Origin: Planctomycetota bacterium
GTDB lineage: Bacteria > Planctomycetota > Planctomycetia > Pirellulales > Lacipirellulaceae
Direction: 5' to 3'
Length of the DNA stretch: 15,924 bases
Assembly (NCBI GenBank): GCA_013151315.1
Contig: JAADIN010000259.1
Location: 1 to 15,924 of the forward strand
A program made the position numbers and the translations under genes. Under the pieces are notes generated by a model that was not told where the DNA came from, ran no database searches, and was given only the letters and a program-made list of their open reading frames with translations. This document shows, one piece after another, positions 6,771 to 13,500 of the stretch (positions are counted from its first letter, which is position 1; every line of letters starts with the position of its first letter).

Positions 6771-6790
6771 CGGAGGAAAGCACCTACACC

Positions 6791-8167
6791 TCAATGGGCC
6801 GCATACTTGCCATCTTCAAGCCCAAGTTTCTTCATTTTCTTATAAAGCGTCGTGCGATTCACTCCCAGCGAGTCGGCCGTCGCGTTGCGATTCCAATTAT
6901 TTGATTCCAACACGTCGAGAATAATCTGTCGCTCAGGCCCCTCGAGCGCCTCTTTGAGCGTCATACTGCCAGCTCGCGGGATGCTGATCGTTGGCCCGCC
7001 GGTAACGTCGCGAGGCAAATCGCTAACAACGATAAGGTCGCCCTTGCCAAGTAGCACCGCGCGCTCGACGACATTCTGCAATTCGCGAATGTTGCCCGGC
7101 CAAGGATAGGCTTCCAAGGCCAAGATCGCTTCGTCGCTAAAACCGTGGACCGGTCGATTGGTATCCTCCCGCAGCTCTTCCAAAAACGTCTGAGCCAACA
7201 AAGGCACATCGCTATGTCGCTGGCTGAGCGAAGGCAACTCGATGTTGATCACGTTGATTCGGTAGTACAAATCCTGACGGAAAGTTCCCTCGGCTACCCG
7301 CTGGGCCAAATTTTCATTGGTCGCCAAAACCAGACGCACGTCGACCTTAAAAGTCTTGTCGCCGCCGACTTGCTCGAATTCGAGTTCCTGCAAAACGCGA
7401 AGCAGTTTCACTTGCATCGCCGGACTGGCGGTACCAATTTCGTCGAGAAAGATCGTGCCGCCGTCGGCTTGCATGAATTTTCCTATTTTGTTGCCCGTCG
7501 CCCCGGTGAAGGAACCCGCGACATGGCCAAAGAGCTCGCTTTCCAGCAGATTCTCGGGCAGCGCACCGCAGGCCACTTCGATAAAGGGTTTGCCCGAACG
7601 GCCGCTATGGCGATGGATCGCGCGGGCGATCATCGACTTGCCCGTTCCGCTCTCGCCGGTAAGCAGTACCGTGGCTTTCGTGTCAGCGACGCTTTCGACC
7701 ATGTCGAAAACTCGAAGCATCCGCGGGTCTTGCCCCACGATGTTTCCCATCGCATTTTTCTTATCGAGCTGCTTCCGCAGTTGGGTGTTTTCTTCGATCA
7801 CCTGACGCTGAGCGAAGGCCCGCTCGATGCACATCAGTAGCTCGTCGTCAATCAGAGGCTTGGTCAAGTCGGCTGCTCCGGCACGCAAGGCTTCGACCGC
7901 CGCATCGGCGTCGCCGTAGCCGGTCATCAGCACGACGTGGCTCTCCGGATAATTGCGGCGAACCTGTTCCAAGAGATCAAACCCGTCGCCGTCCTGTAGA
8001 CGCACATCGACGAGCAACATCTCGTAGCTTTTATGACGCAGTTGTTCGAGCGCGTCGGCATAGCCGGTTGAGGTGTTGACGGTAAGACCTTGGCTTCGAA
8101 GCCAGTCGGCCATCGATTCCAATAACTGTCGATCGTCATCGACCAATAAAAGCGATCCCTGATTCAT
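6791..8167 (-). CDS. NtrC-type sigma-54 response regulator
   Basis: 458-residue transcription activator that uses ATP hydrolysis to open sigma-54 promoters. Residue numbers run from the ATG at 8165-8167. The N-terminal receiver domain has LLLVDDD and the phosphoacceptor Asp54 in LLVDVRLQDGDG, then MTGYGD and a TKP Lys. The AAA+ domain has Walker A GESGTGKS (171-178), GSFTGA (218-223) where most members have GAFTGA, Walker B GGTIFLDEIG (236-245), and YPWPGNIRELQNVVERAV. A Fis-type helix-turn-helix sits at the C-terminus (NWNRNATADSLGVNRTTLYKKM). The frame could start 7 codons earlier at a TTG, but the ATG gives a normal receiver start. No histidine kinase is adjacent, so it is an orphan here. 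A P-loop ATPase follows on the same strand. Confidence 0.93.
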   Translation of the reverse strand: MNQGSLLLVDDDRQLLESMADWLRSQGLTVNTSTGYADALEQLRHKSYEMLLVDVRLQDGDGFDLLEQVRRNYPESHVVLMTGYGDADAAVEALRAGAADLTKPLIDDELLMCIERAFAQRQVIEENTQLRKQLDKKNAMGNIVGQDPRMLRVFDMVESVADTKATVLLTGESGTGKSMIARAIHRHSGRSGKPFIEVACGALPENLLESELFGHVAGSFTGATGNKIGKFMQADGGTIFLDEIGTASPAMQVKLLRVLQELEFEQVGGDKTFKVDVRLVLATNENLAQRVAEGTFRQDLYYRINVINIELPSLSQRHSDVPLLAQTFLEELREDTNRPVHGFSDEAILALEAYPWPGNIRELQNVVERAVLLGKGDLIVVSDLPRDVTGGPTISIPRAGSMTLKEALEGPERQIILDVLESNNWNRNATADSLGVNRTTLYKKMKKLGLEDGKYAAH

Positions 8168-8280
8168 GGTGCCTTCGTCTCCCGGCAAAAGGCGCTAGGG
8201 CACGGTTTCCCCAGCGCAGGCTTGTTGTAGGTTTCCTCAAGGCCTAGCGATGGGGAGAATTCACATAGGCTGTCGACAAA

Positions 8281-8309
8281 TATGTACGTCGCAAGAGGCA
8301 CCAAGTCAA
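8281..8309 (-). promoter_or_regulatory. Sigma-70-like promoter candidate for the response regulator
   Basis: The minus strand has TTGACT (8304-8309, 5 of 6 to -35), a 17-base spacer and TACATA (8281-8286, 3 of 6 to -10). The leader would be about 105 bases. No sigma-54 site with correct spacing was found, so autoregulation by sigma-54 is not indicated. Confidence 0.35.
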
Positions 8310-8365
8310 CAAAATCGCAAGGGGGGATTCCTGCCTGTACCGATGGTAGGGGTAAGACGACGGGC

Positions 8366-8395
8366 AAAGCCGAGGGATTGCAATCCCTCGGCTTT
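8366..8395. repeat. 30-bp perfect palindrome (intergenic family copy 2, covariant)
   Basis: AAAGCCGAGGGATTG (8366-8380) is followed by its exact reverse complement (8381-8395). Compared with copies 1 and 3 it has two substitutions per arm, both matched by complementary changes in the other arm. It lies between xerC and the response regulator, next to a second hairpin (8397-8421). Confidence 0.95.
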
Positions 8396-8396
8396 C

Positions 8397-8421
8397 AATG
8401 CGTGTGCGAGAAGCACGCATT
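8397..8421 (-). terminator. Hairpin downstream of xerC
   Basis: AATGCGTG (8397-8404) pairs with CACGCATT (8414-8421) around a 9-base loop, 22 bases past the xerC stop. The 8366-8395 palindrome follows on the minus strand. There is no U-tract, so a paired-hairpin terminator is only an inference. Confidence 0.35.
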
Positions 8422-8443
8422 TACGTTTATTTGCTTGCGAACG

Positions 8444-9343
8444 TCACCGAGCGCGAGGATGCGCTTTTTCATACGCCGCCCGAAGATTGCTCGTGCTCAC
8501 GTGCGTATAAATCTGAGTCGTCTCGAGGCTCTTGTGCCCCAGCAACTCCTGCACGCTACGAATATCCGCCCCACGATCCAGGAGATGCGTCGCAAAACTA
8601 TGCCGCAACGTGTGAGGGCTAGTGCGCTGGTCGAGCCCCGACTCGCGGAGATGTTTTTCCAACATCCGGCCGACGCTGCGCGTGGTTAGCCGCGTGCCAA
8701 ACCGATTCACAAAAACCGGCGACTTCGGGCCCTGAGGCTCCTTGCCAGCAAGTTTGCGCAACTTGAGCCAGCGCCGCAACGCTCGCATGGCATACGACCC
8801 CAACGGAGCCAACCGTTCTTTGCGGCCCTTGCCTCGCACGAGAACAATGCCCTGATCGAAATCGAGATCGCCGTCGTCCAGATCGACCAATTCGCTCACT
8901 CGCAGCCCGCCCGAGTACAGCGTTTCCAGAATTGCCCGATCGCGCAGCCCCAGCGCCGCGTCGCTGGGCGGGGCCGCCAACAACCGACCGATTTCGTCGG
9001 TCGTAAGAAAGTGCGGCAACTTCCGCGCCTTGCGAGGGTTTCGCAACGCCTTCGCCGGGTTGTTGTCGATCCAACCTTCGCGCTGCCCATGCCGATAAAA
9101 ACTTCGTAGCGACGCCAGCTTCCGGGCGATCGAAGTCTTCGCATACCCGGCCTCGTGTAGCGCCGACAGAAAGCCGCGTAGCTCGACCGAAGTCAAACTG
9201 GCCGGGTCGGGGCAACTGCCATCTTCCTCGCCAAAATACTCGACCAACGAGGAAAGATCTTCGCGATAGCTCTTCAGCGTATGCGGCGACGCACCCCGTT
9301 CGACATGAAGATGCGTCAGAAATCGAGCGATCTTGCGTTGCAT
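8444..9343 (-). CDS. xerC: Tyrosine recombinase, XerC type
   Basis: Site-specific recombinase that with XerD resolves chromosome dimers at dif. The 299-residue length matches Xer proteins. The N-terminal core-binding (SAM-like) domain has FLTHLHVERGASPHTLKSYREDL and SIARKLASLRSFYRH. The catalytic set is complete: Arg148 (GGLRVSEL), Lys172 (GKGRKER), His244 and Arg247 (HTLRHSFATHLL), His270 (LLGHKSL) and nucleophile Tyr279 (TTQIYTH). The C-terminus AYEKAHPRAR is more XerC-like than XerD-like, but calling one from the other is uncertain. The ATG at 9341-9343 is chosen; the open frame upstream to 9481 has no domain and crosses repeat-like sequence. No dif site or mobile-element genes were recognised nearby, so a housekeeping role is likelier than a phage integrase. 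Confidence 0.93.
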   Translation of the reverse strand: MQRKIARFLTHLHVERGASPHTLKSYREDLSSLVEYFGEEDGSCPDPASLTSVELRGFLSALHEAGYAKTSIARKLASLRSFYRHGQREGWIDNNPAKALRNPRKARKLPHFLTTDEIGRLLAAPPSDAALGLRDRAILETLYSGGLRVSELVDLDDGDLDFDQGIVLVRGKGRKERLAPLGSYAMRALRRWLKLRKLAGKEPQGPKSPVFVNRFGTRLTTRSVGRMLEKHLRESGLDQRTSPHTLRHSFATHLLDRGADIRSVQELLGHKSLETTQIYTHVSTSNLRAAYEKAHPRAR

Positions 9344-9437
9344 GAGGCAAAGAGGCGAGAGGTTAGTAGCGAGTGAGCCGCAACGCGCTAGCGTCGGGCC
9401 TACGTGGCATAGCGGTATGCCCCCAGTGCCCCGACTC

Positions 9438-9680
9438 TCAATCTTCCAAATCGGTCTTCTGGGGAAGCGAAATTCTGTCAAGCAGATTTCCAGACGGGCT
9501 CGCCTGCCGCACCTTGCGGCTCAGCACGGCCGCGTCGTACCAAGTAAAACTCAGATCGGGTTGCGAAGCGTAGCGGCCAAGCATGCGCAAAGCTTCGGCC
9601 CGTTGGCTATCGTCATAAAGAAAAATGTAACGCTCTCGTCCTTTGACAAGCGCTAGCACATTGATGTCGTCATCATTCAC
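9438..9680 (-). CDS. Small hypothetical protein (GTG start)
   Basis: 80-residue protein of unknown function. It reads (V/M)NDDDINVLALVKGRERYIFLYDD, then AEALRMLGRYASQPDLSFTWYDAAVLSRKVR and a charged tail. I recall similar short proteins from planctomycetes but no function. The mix suggests a small alpha/beta fold with no signal peptide or membrane segment. The frame is open up to 9749, but the upstream part is Pro/Ala-rich translation of G-rich DNA; GTG at 9678-9680 follows GGAGAG about 10 bases away, so it is the likelier start. It lies 94 bases before xerC on the same strand and just after the terminator at 9748-9775, so it may begin a short unit with xerC. Confidence 0.7.
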   Translation of the reverse strand: MNDDDINVLALVKGRERYIFLYDDSQRAEALRMLGRYASQPDLSFTWYDAAVLSRKVRQASPSGNLLDRISLPQKTDLED

Positions 9681-9747
9681 GGTGGCAGCTCTCCATGCGG
9701 GGGGCGGGGGGTTGGTCGCAGCAGCGCGGGTGCTAGTGCAAACCAAC

Positions 9748-9775
9748 AAAAAAGCCGTTTCGGCGAAGTCGGCTT
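9748..9775 (-). terminator. Intrinsic terminator after the CsgG/LpoB-like lipoprotein gene
   Basis: On the minus strand AAGCCG (9770-9775), an internal GAA/TTC helix (9765-9767 with 9759-9761) and CGGCTT (9752-9757) form a stem ending in a run of six T (9748-9753). It begins 10 bases after the stop of the gene at 9786. Confidence 0.8.
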
Positions 9776-9785
9776 CTAAGACGAT

Positions 9786-10898
9786 CTATCGGCTTTCAGG
9801 CCAGCGCCACACCAGACGTGTTTTGTGGCTTCCCCCACGCGCCGCCAGCATCTCCGAGATGTGCATGTGGCAGCAGAACCGCAGGAAGTCGTCGCTCCGC
9901 TGCAGATAGGCTTCCCAACCGCCAAAGCGCGCGTCCTCTCGAAAGTAAACATAGCTTTTAAGCGCACCTGTAAGCTCAGGATCGGTGCCGCGATAAATGC
10001 GAGTGTGGCTTAAAACGGGCCCGTGAAAGGGTACGCAAGCCGGTTTTCCCGCATGGAGCGAAGGGGGAGTGAAGCAATTTTTGTCGGGCAAATTCGATGG
10101 CAACGCTCCGGTTGCACCGATGGTTTCGCCTGCAAGGATCGATTCGTTCGTTTCGTTCGATTCGTTCAAACCGTTTGTATCGACCTGGTCGTCGGCTGGC
10201 GTCGGCTGGAGATCACCTGCCGGAAGCTCTTCTGCTTGCGCGAGTCGAACGGCCCGATCTTCAAACGGGTCGAGCGGTCGCTCCGAATTGCCAGCACGGT
10301 CGGGCATAGCAGGAGGAGACGGCAAGCTTCGACATGCGCTATCACAGTCAGGCGTTTGCGTCGCCATCTGGGCGCGGGCGAGCGCCATCTCCGATTCGTA
10401 AACCAACGAATCGGGAATGTATTCTTCCTCGGGCGTGTTCCAAGGCAAACCGTAGCCGGCCGGTATTTCGTGATAGCCCGGGTTGGCCGTGTACCACTCG
10501 ACTCGAAGCCCGCAGCGCGGAGGATAGTAGGGCGAATAGTCGGTCACCGAACCGACCACCACCACATCGACGCCCAAAAGTTCTGCCAGCCGACGCGCTT
10601 CGCCCGGCCCACGAAGATCGACCCGATTCGCGATAATCGCTTCTTCGACCACTCCGACCGGCACCACTTCAAAGCCGGGCGTCCTTTGCAGCTCAGCAAA
10701 GTAGGCCATCGCCACTTCCCGGCCATCCACGGTCGGTTCGTCGCTATGGTTGAAGAAAGGCGCAACGGCCACGCGGCTCAATTGCGGAAACGGATTGCGA
10801 ATCACGGGCTGATGCGAGATTTCAGGCAGCACCAAGCTACAGCCGGACAAGCCGACGAGCATTCCGCAGAGAAGCAGTAAGAAGAGTTTTCCGCCCAT
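9786..10898 (-). CDS. Lipoprotein with CsgG/LpoB-like domain and a low-complexity insert
   Basis: 370-residue predicted lipoprotein. MGGKLFLLLLCGMLVGLSGC is a lipoprotein signal with lipid-carrying Cys20. Residues about 42-140 (RVAVAPFFNHSDEPTVDGREVAMAYFAEL ... EVVPVGVVEEAI ... LAELLGVDVVVVGSVTDYSPYYPP) resemble the alpha/beta fold of CsgG/LpoB-type outer-membrane lipoproteins: a strand with VAPF, a helix holding the protease-like gene order, and VVVVGSV. Residues about 190-285 are low-complexity, Glu/Asp/Pro/Ser-rich, with three-residue units NES-NET-NES. The C-terminus (HTRIYRGTDPELTGALKSYVYFREDARFGGWEAYLQRSDDFLRFCCHMH) is ordered again and looks conserved. The role is unknown; LpoB itself activates penicillin-binding proteins, and I do not claim that here. 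ATG at 10896-10898. A terminator follows and a hairpin-rich region precedes. Confidence 0.75.
   Translation of the reverse strand: MGGKLFLLLLCGMLVGLSGCSLVLPEISHQPVIRNPFPQLSRVAVAPFFNHSDEPTVDGREVAMAYFAELQRTPGFEVVPVGVVEEAIIANRVDLRGPGEARRLAELLGVDVVVVGSVTDYSPYYPPRCGLRVEWYTANPGYHEIPAGYGLPWNTPEEEYIPDSLVYESEMALARAQMATQTPDCDSACRSLPSPPAMPDRAGNSERPLDPFEDRAVRLAQAEELPAGDLQPTPADDQVDTNGLNESNETNESILAGETIGATGALPSNLPDKNCFTPPSLHAGKPACVPFHGPVLSHTRIYRGTDPELTGALKSYVYFREDARFGGWEAYLQRSDDFLRFCCHMHISEMLAARGGSHKTRLVWRWPESR
10141..10167. repeat. 9-bp tandem triplication inside the lipoprotein gene
   Basis: GATTCGTTC, GTTTCGTTC and GATTCGTTC lie head to tail (27 bases). On the minus strand they encode NES-NET-NES in the low-complexity insert. 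In-frame slippage could change its length. Confidence 0.85.
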
Positions 10899-10990
10899 AG
10901 TGGCAACGATTCCAAAACAAAAGGGGCCCCCCTCTTGTTCGGCTGTAGCGCATTGTCGTTAGCATCGGCACAATCGGAAGACTCGCTGTA

Positions 10991-11033
10991 GAAAAATAGC
11001 AACGAGCGGGCAAAGATCTCGCTATCGTTGCTA
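10991..11033 (-). terminator. Hairpin with T-run downstream of the PIG-L gene
   Basis: TAGCAACGA (10997-11005) pairs with TCGTTGCTA (11025-11033), and GCG (11006-11008) with CGC (11020-11022) across a two-base bulge. On the minus strand TTTTTC follows the stem, giving an intrinsic-terminator shape between the PIG-L stop (11170) and the lipoprotein start (10898). It could instead be a leader attenuator for the lipoprotein gene. Confidence 0.55.
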
Positions 11034-11052
11034 GCAGAGAAAAACCAAATAG

Positions 11053-11074
11053 CCGGAGGCACACTTGCCTCCGG
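11053..11074. repeat. Hairpin next to the 13-bp tandem repeat
   Basis: CCGGAGGC (11053-11060) is exactly complementary to GCCTCCGG (11067-11074), with a 6-base loop. It abuts the tandem repeat and contains the same CCTCCG element. Confidence 0.8.
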
Positions 11075-11146
11075 GATTTTCCTCCGAGATTTTCCTCCGA
11101 GATTTTCCTCCGAGATTTTCCTCCGAGATTTTCCTCCGAGATTTTC
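11075..11146. repeat. 13-bp tandem repeat, five full units plus a partial one
   Basis: GATTTTCCTCCGA is repeated without change at 11075, 11088, 11101, 11114 and 11127; a sixth copy breaks off after GATTTTC (11140-11146). The minus strand carries GGAGGA in each unit. It lies between the PIG-L and lipoprotein genes, and no convincing coding frame crosses it. Confidence 0.97.
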
Positions 11147-11164
11147 GGACCGCGTGGCGGTCCG
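11146..11164 (-). terminator. Perfect hairpin just past the PIG-L stop
   Basis: CGGACCGC (11146-11153) and GCGGTCCG (11157-11164) are exact complements around GTG, starting 5 bases after the stop of the gene at 11170. The minus strand continues with AAAA and not T, so it is terminator-like by place and stability only; on the plus strand TTTATT follows. Confidence 0.45.
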
Positions 11165-11169
11165 TTTAT

Positions 11170-11859
11170 TCAAATCAGCCCCGCCATCGTACTCAGCCCC
11201 AGCGGCTCGCGGCATGTAAACGGCTCGCCATATTTCACGCCAATAATTTTCCCCCAATAGGCCGCCTCGTCGCGCAGCGAATCGACAAACGTCGGCGGCT
11301 CCACCGGTCGCCCCGTTACGAATTGGCTCTGATAGCACTCGATCGCAGCCCGTTTCTGCTCCCACTCGTCACTAATATCGAGCACAAACGCCGGCTGCAC
11401 CGCCAGCTTCAGATGGACACAATAGTAATTGTAAATCCGCTCGGGATGGTATGGGTCGCCAGCCATGTCCGTGTTCGAAAGTTTTGCCCAGAACCGGGCC
11501 GCGTCGACCAATTGCGTCGCTGCCACATGATCGGGATGCGCATCGATCCAATACGGCGCAAAAAGCCAACGGGGCCGTTGCTGGCGAAAAACAACCGCCA
11601 ATTGCTCGCGGGCTGCTAGCGTAGGTTCCAGACTACGGTTCGGAAGCCCCAGATTGTCGCGCCAATCAAGGCCCAAAACTTCCGTAGCGGCAGCCGTCTC
11701 CTGGGCACGAATCTCCAGCGAGCCATGGGGCGTCGGCTCACCCGAAGTCAAATCCAGCACACCAACGCGAAGCCCTTCGGCTTTGAATTTAAGAATTGCA
11801 CCGCCCATCCCCAGTTCGGCATCATCAGGGTGTGCGGCAACGACGAGAATATCAAGCAT
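11170..11859 (-). CDS. bshB1: PIG-L/LmbE family deacetylase, BshB1-like
   Basis: Zinc-dependent N-deacetylase. BshB1 removes the acetyl group of GlcNAc-malate in bacillithiol synthesis; other members act on lipid-linked or free GlcNAc. The 229-residue length is typical. Zinc-site motifs are AHPDD (residues 9-13) and AHPDH (107-111). LGMGG, RAQETAAATEVLG, NLGLPNRSLE and the C-terminal GVKYGEPF are BshB1-like. The loop after LDLTSGE reads PTPHGS where Firmicutes BshB1 usually has GTRG. I recall this form from planctomycetes. No bshA or bshC lies in the window, so the bacillithiol assignment rests on the sequence alone. The ATG at 11857-11859 is divergent from the M32 peptidase gene, 124 bases away. 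Confidence 0.85.
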   Translation of the reverse strand: MLDILVVAAHPDDAELGMGGAILKFKAEGLRVGVLDLTSGEPTPHGSLEIRAQETAAATEVLGLDWRDNLGLPNRSLEPTLAAREQLAVVFRQQRPRWLFAPYWIDAHPDHVAATQLVDAARFWAKLSNTDMAGDPYHPERIYNYYCVHLKLAVQPAFVLDISDEWEQKRAAIECYQSQFVTGRPVEPPTFVDSLRDEAAYWGKIIGVKYGEPFTCREPLGLSTMAGLI

Positions 11860-11892
11860 CTGACGGTTCCAATCAAAAGAGATGAGTTAGCG

Positions 11893-11908
11893 CCGGTCGC
11901 CCGACCGG
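11893..11908. repeat. Small hairpin in the divergent PIG-L/M32 region
   Basis: CCGGTCG (11893-11899) and CGACCGG (11902-11908) are exact complements separated by CC. It lies upstream of the M32 promoter candidate and could be an operator or a chance GC palindrome. Confidence 0.5.
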
Positions 11909-11918
11909 ATATGCTGGG

Positions 11919-11948
11919 TTGGTGTCGCCAACGCGAACGCATTTTAAT
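11919..11948 (+). promoter_or_regulatory. Promoter candidate for the M32 carboxypeptidase gene
   Basis: TTGGTG (11919-11924), an 18-base spacer and TTTAAT (11943-11948, 5 of 6 to the -10) would give a leader of about 30 bases. The -35 match is weak (TTG only). Confidence 0.35.
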
Positions 11949-11983
11949 TTCGACCAACCGCACCTCGGCGTCAACACACTCCT

Positions 11984-13498
11984 ATGACCGATATCAACGC
12001 GACCTATCAATTACTCTGCGACCAAGCCCGTGAAACGACGATGCTGGCGAGAATCCAGCAACTGCTCGAATGGGACGAGCAGACCAAGATGCCGAAGGCG
12101 GGCGGACCGTATCGGGCGGAGCAGGTGGCCTACATGGCGGGGCTCGTACACAAAAAACGGACGGCCCCCGAGATTGGCGAGTGGCTCGAACAGCTCACGC
12201 AGAGCCCTTTAGCGGCTGATCTCGAGAGCGATACGGGCTCGAACCTCCATCACCTGCGACGTGATTACAACAAAAAAACGAAGCTGCCACAGTCGCTCGT
12301 CGAGCAGCTGGCCAAAGCTTGCACGCTCGGCCAGCAAGCCTGGATCGAAGCACGCCAGGCCGACGATTTCAAAAAATTCCAACCCAACCTCGAAGAGATT
12401 ATCCGCCTGAAGCGAGAAGAGGCGACGGCACTCGGCTACGAAAAAACACCCTACGATCCGCTGCTCGATGATTACGAACCGGGCGAGTCGACCGAAAATG
12501 TCGCACGCATACTAAGCGAGCTGCGCGATGCGCTGGTGCCGCTTGTCCAAGCAATTGCCGAAAGCTCGCAACGACCTGACGCATCGCTGTTGGCTCGCAG
12601 CTACCCGACCGATGCGCAAAAATCGTTTGGCACCGAAGCTGCCCGGGCAATTGGTTTTGATTTTAATGCAGGTCGACTCGACGTGACGGCGCATCCTTTC
12701 ATGACCGGCCTGGGCCCGGGCGACGTTCGAATGACGACCCGTTACGATGAGCACGCATTTTCGGATGCGTTTTTTGGTATCTTGCACGAAACGGGACACG
12801 GCCTGTACGACCAAGGTCTACCGCGCGAACATTACGGGCTGCCGTTGGGCGAAGATGTTTCGCTGGGCATCCACGAATCGCAATCGCGGATGTGGGAAAA
12901 TCAAGTCGGGCGTAGTCGCGCGTTTTGGGAGCATTTCTTTCCGCAGGCGCAAGCGGCGTTTCCTGCGGCGCTGAAGAATGTCGCAATCGACGACTTTTAT
13001 GGGGCGATCAACGACGTACGGCCCTCGCTCATCCGCGTCGAAGCCGACGAGGTGACCTACAACCTGCATATCCTCATTCGCTTCGAGCTAGAACAAGCGC
13101 TGATCGAAGATCGATTGCAGGTCGCCGACCTGCCGGGGGCTTGGAACGAAAAGTACGAGCACTATCTTGGCATCACTCCGCCGAGCGACGCCGACGGCGT
13201 GTTGCAGGATGTCCACTGGAGCGCTGGCCTGTTTGGCTATTTCCCAACCTATGCGTTGGGCAATCTGTACGCGGCCCAGTTCTTCGCCCAAGCAGAAGGA
13301 GACTTAGGCGATTTGGATAAACAATTTCGGCAAGGCAAATTTTCCCCGCTGCGAGAATGGCTACGCAAAAACATCCATGCCCAGGGACGCCGCTACACGG
13401 CCGCCCAGCTCGCCCTACGAGTCACCGGTTCAACACTTTCCCACGAATCGCTCATTCGCCATCTAGCTAGCAAATACGGCAAGATCTACGGCCTCTAG
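11984..13498 (+). CDS. Metallocarboxypeptidase, M32 (Taq) family
   Basis: Cytoplasmic zinc (or cobalt) carboxypeptidase that removes C-terminal amino acids with broad specificity, probably in peptide turnover. The 504-residue length is standard for M32. All family motifs are seen: DVRMTTRY (from residue 247), the HETGH zinc site (His268, Glu269, His272), HESQSRMWEN with the third ligand Glu298, IRVEADEVTYNLHILIRFELE, and GYFPTYALGNLYAAQF. The rest is mostly helical, as expected. ATG at 11984-11986 with no clear Shine-Dalgarno site. It is divergent from the PIG-L gene. The stop codon (13496-13498) is two bases before the repeat at 13501-13530, which may act as its 3' structure. Confidence 0.96.
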   Translation: MTDINATYQLLCDQARETTMLARIQQLLEWDEQTKMPKAGGPYRAEQVAYMAGLVHKKRTAPEIGEWLEQLTQSPLAADLESDTGSNLHHLRRDYNKKTKLPQSLVEQLAKACTLGQQAWIEARQADDFKKFQPNLEEIIRLKREEATALGYEKTPYDPLLDDYEPGESTENVARILSELRDALVPLVQAIAESSQRPDASLLARSYPTDAQKSFGTEAARAIGFDFNAGRLDVTAHPFMTGLGPGDVRMTTRYDEHAFSDAFFGILHETGHGLYDQGLPREHYGLPLGEDVSLGIHESQSRMWENQVGRSRAFWEHFFPQAQAAFPAALKNVAIDDFYGAINDVRPSLIRVEADEVTYNLHILIRFELEQALIEDRLQVADLPGAWNEKYEHYLGITPPSDADGVLQDVHWSAGLFGYFPTYALGNLYAAQFFAQAEGDLGDLDKQFRQGKFSPLREWLRKNIHAQGRRYTAAQLALRVTGSTLSHESLIRHLASKYGKIYGL

Positions 13499-13500
13499 CG

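Noticed and set aside
8288..8308. Sigma-54 promoter (TTGGTGCCTCTTGC) ahead of the response regulator
   Set aside because: The GG to GC distance is 10 bases instead of 12, so it would not be a working -24/-12 site.
8444..9343. Integrase of a mobile element or phage
   Set aside because: Length and sequence fit housekeeping Xer recombinases; there are no attachment repeats, tRNA or phage genes nearby.
10023..10880. Plus-strand open frame of 285 codons
   Set aside because: Antisense to the lipoprotein gene, which has a clear signal peptide and domain on the minus strand.
11075..11146. CRISPR array
   Set aside because: The units are 13 bp with no spacers; it is a simple tandem repeat.
10802..11365. 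Minus-strand frame running through the 13-bp repeat
   Set aside because: It overlaps both neighbouring genes in other frames, and its middle is only translated tandem repeat.
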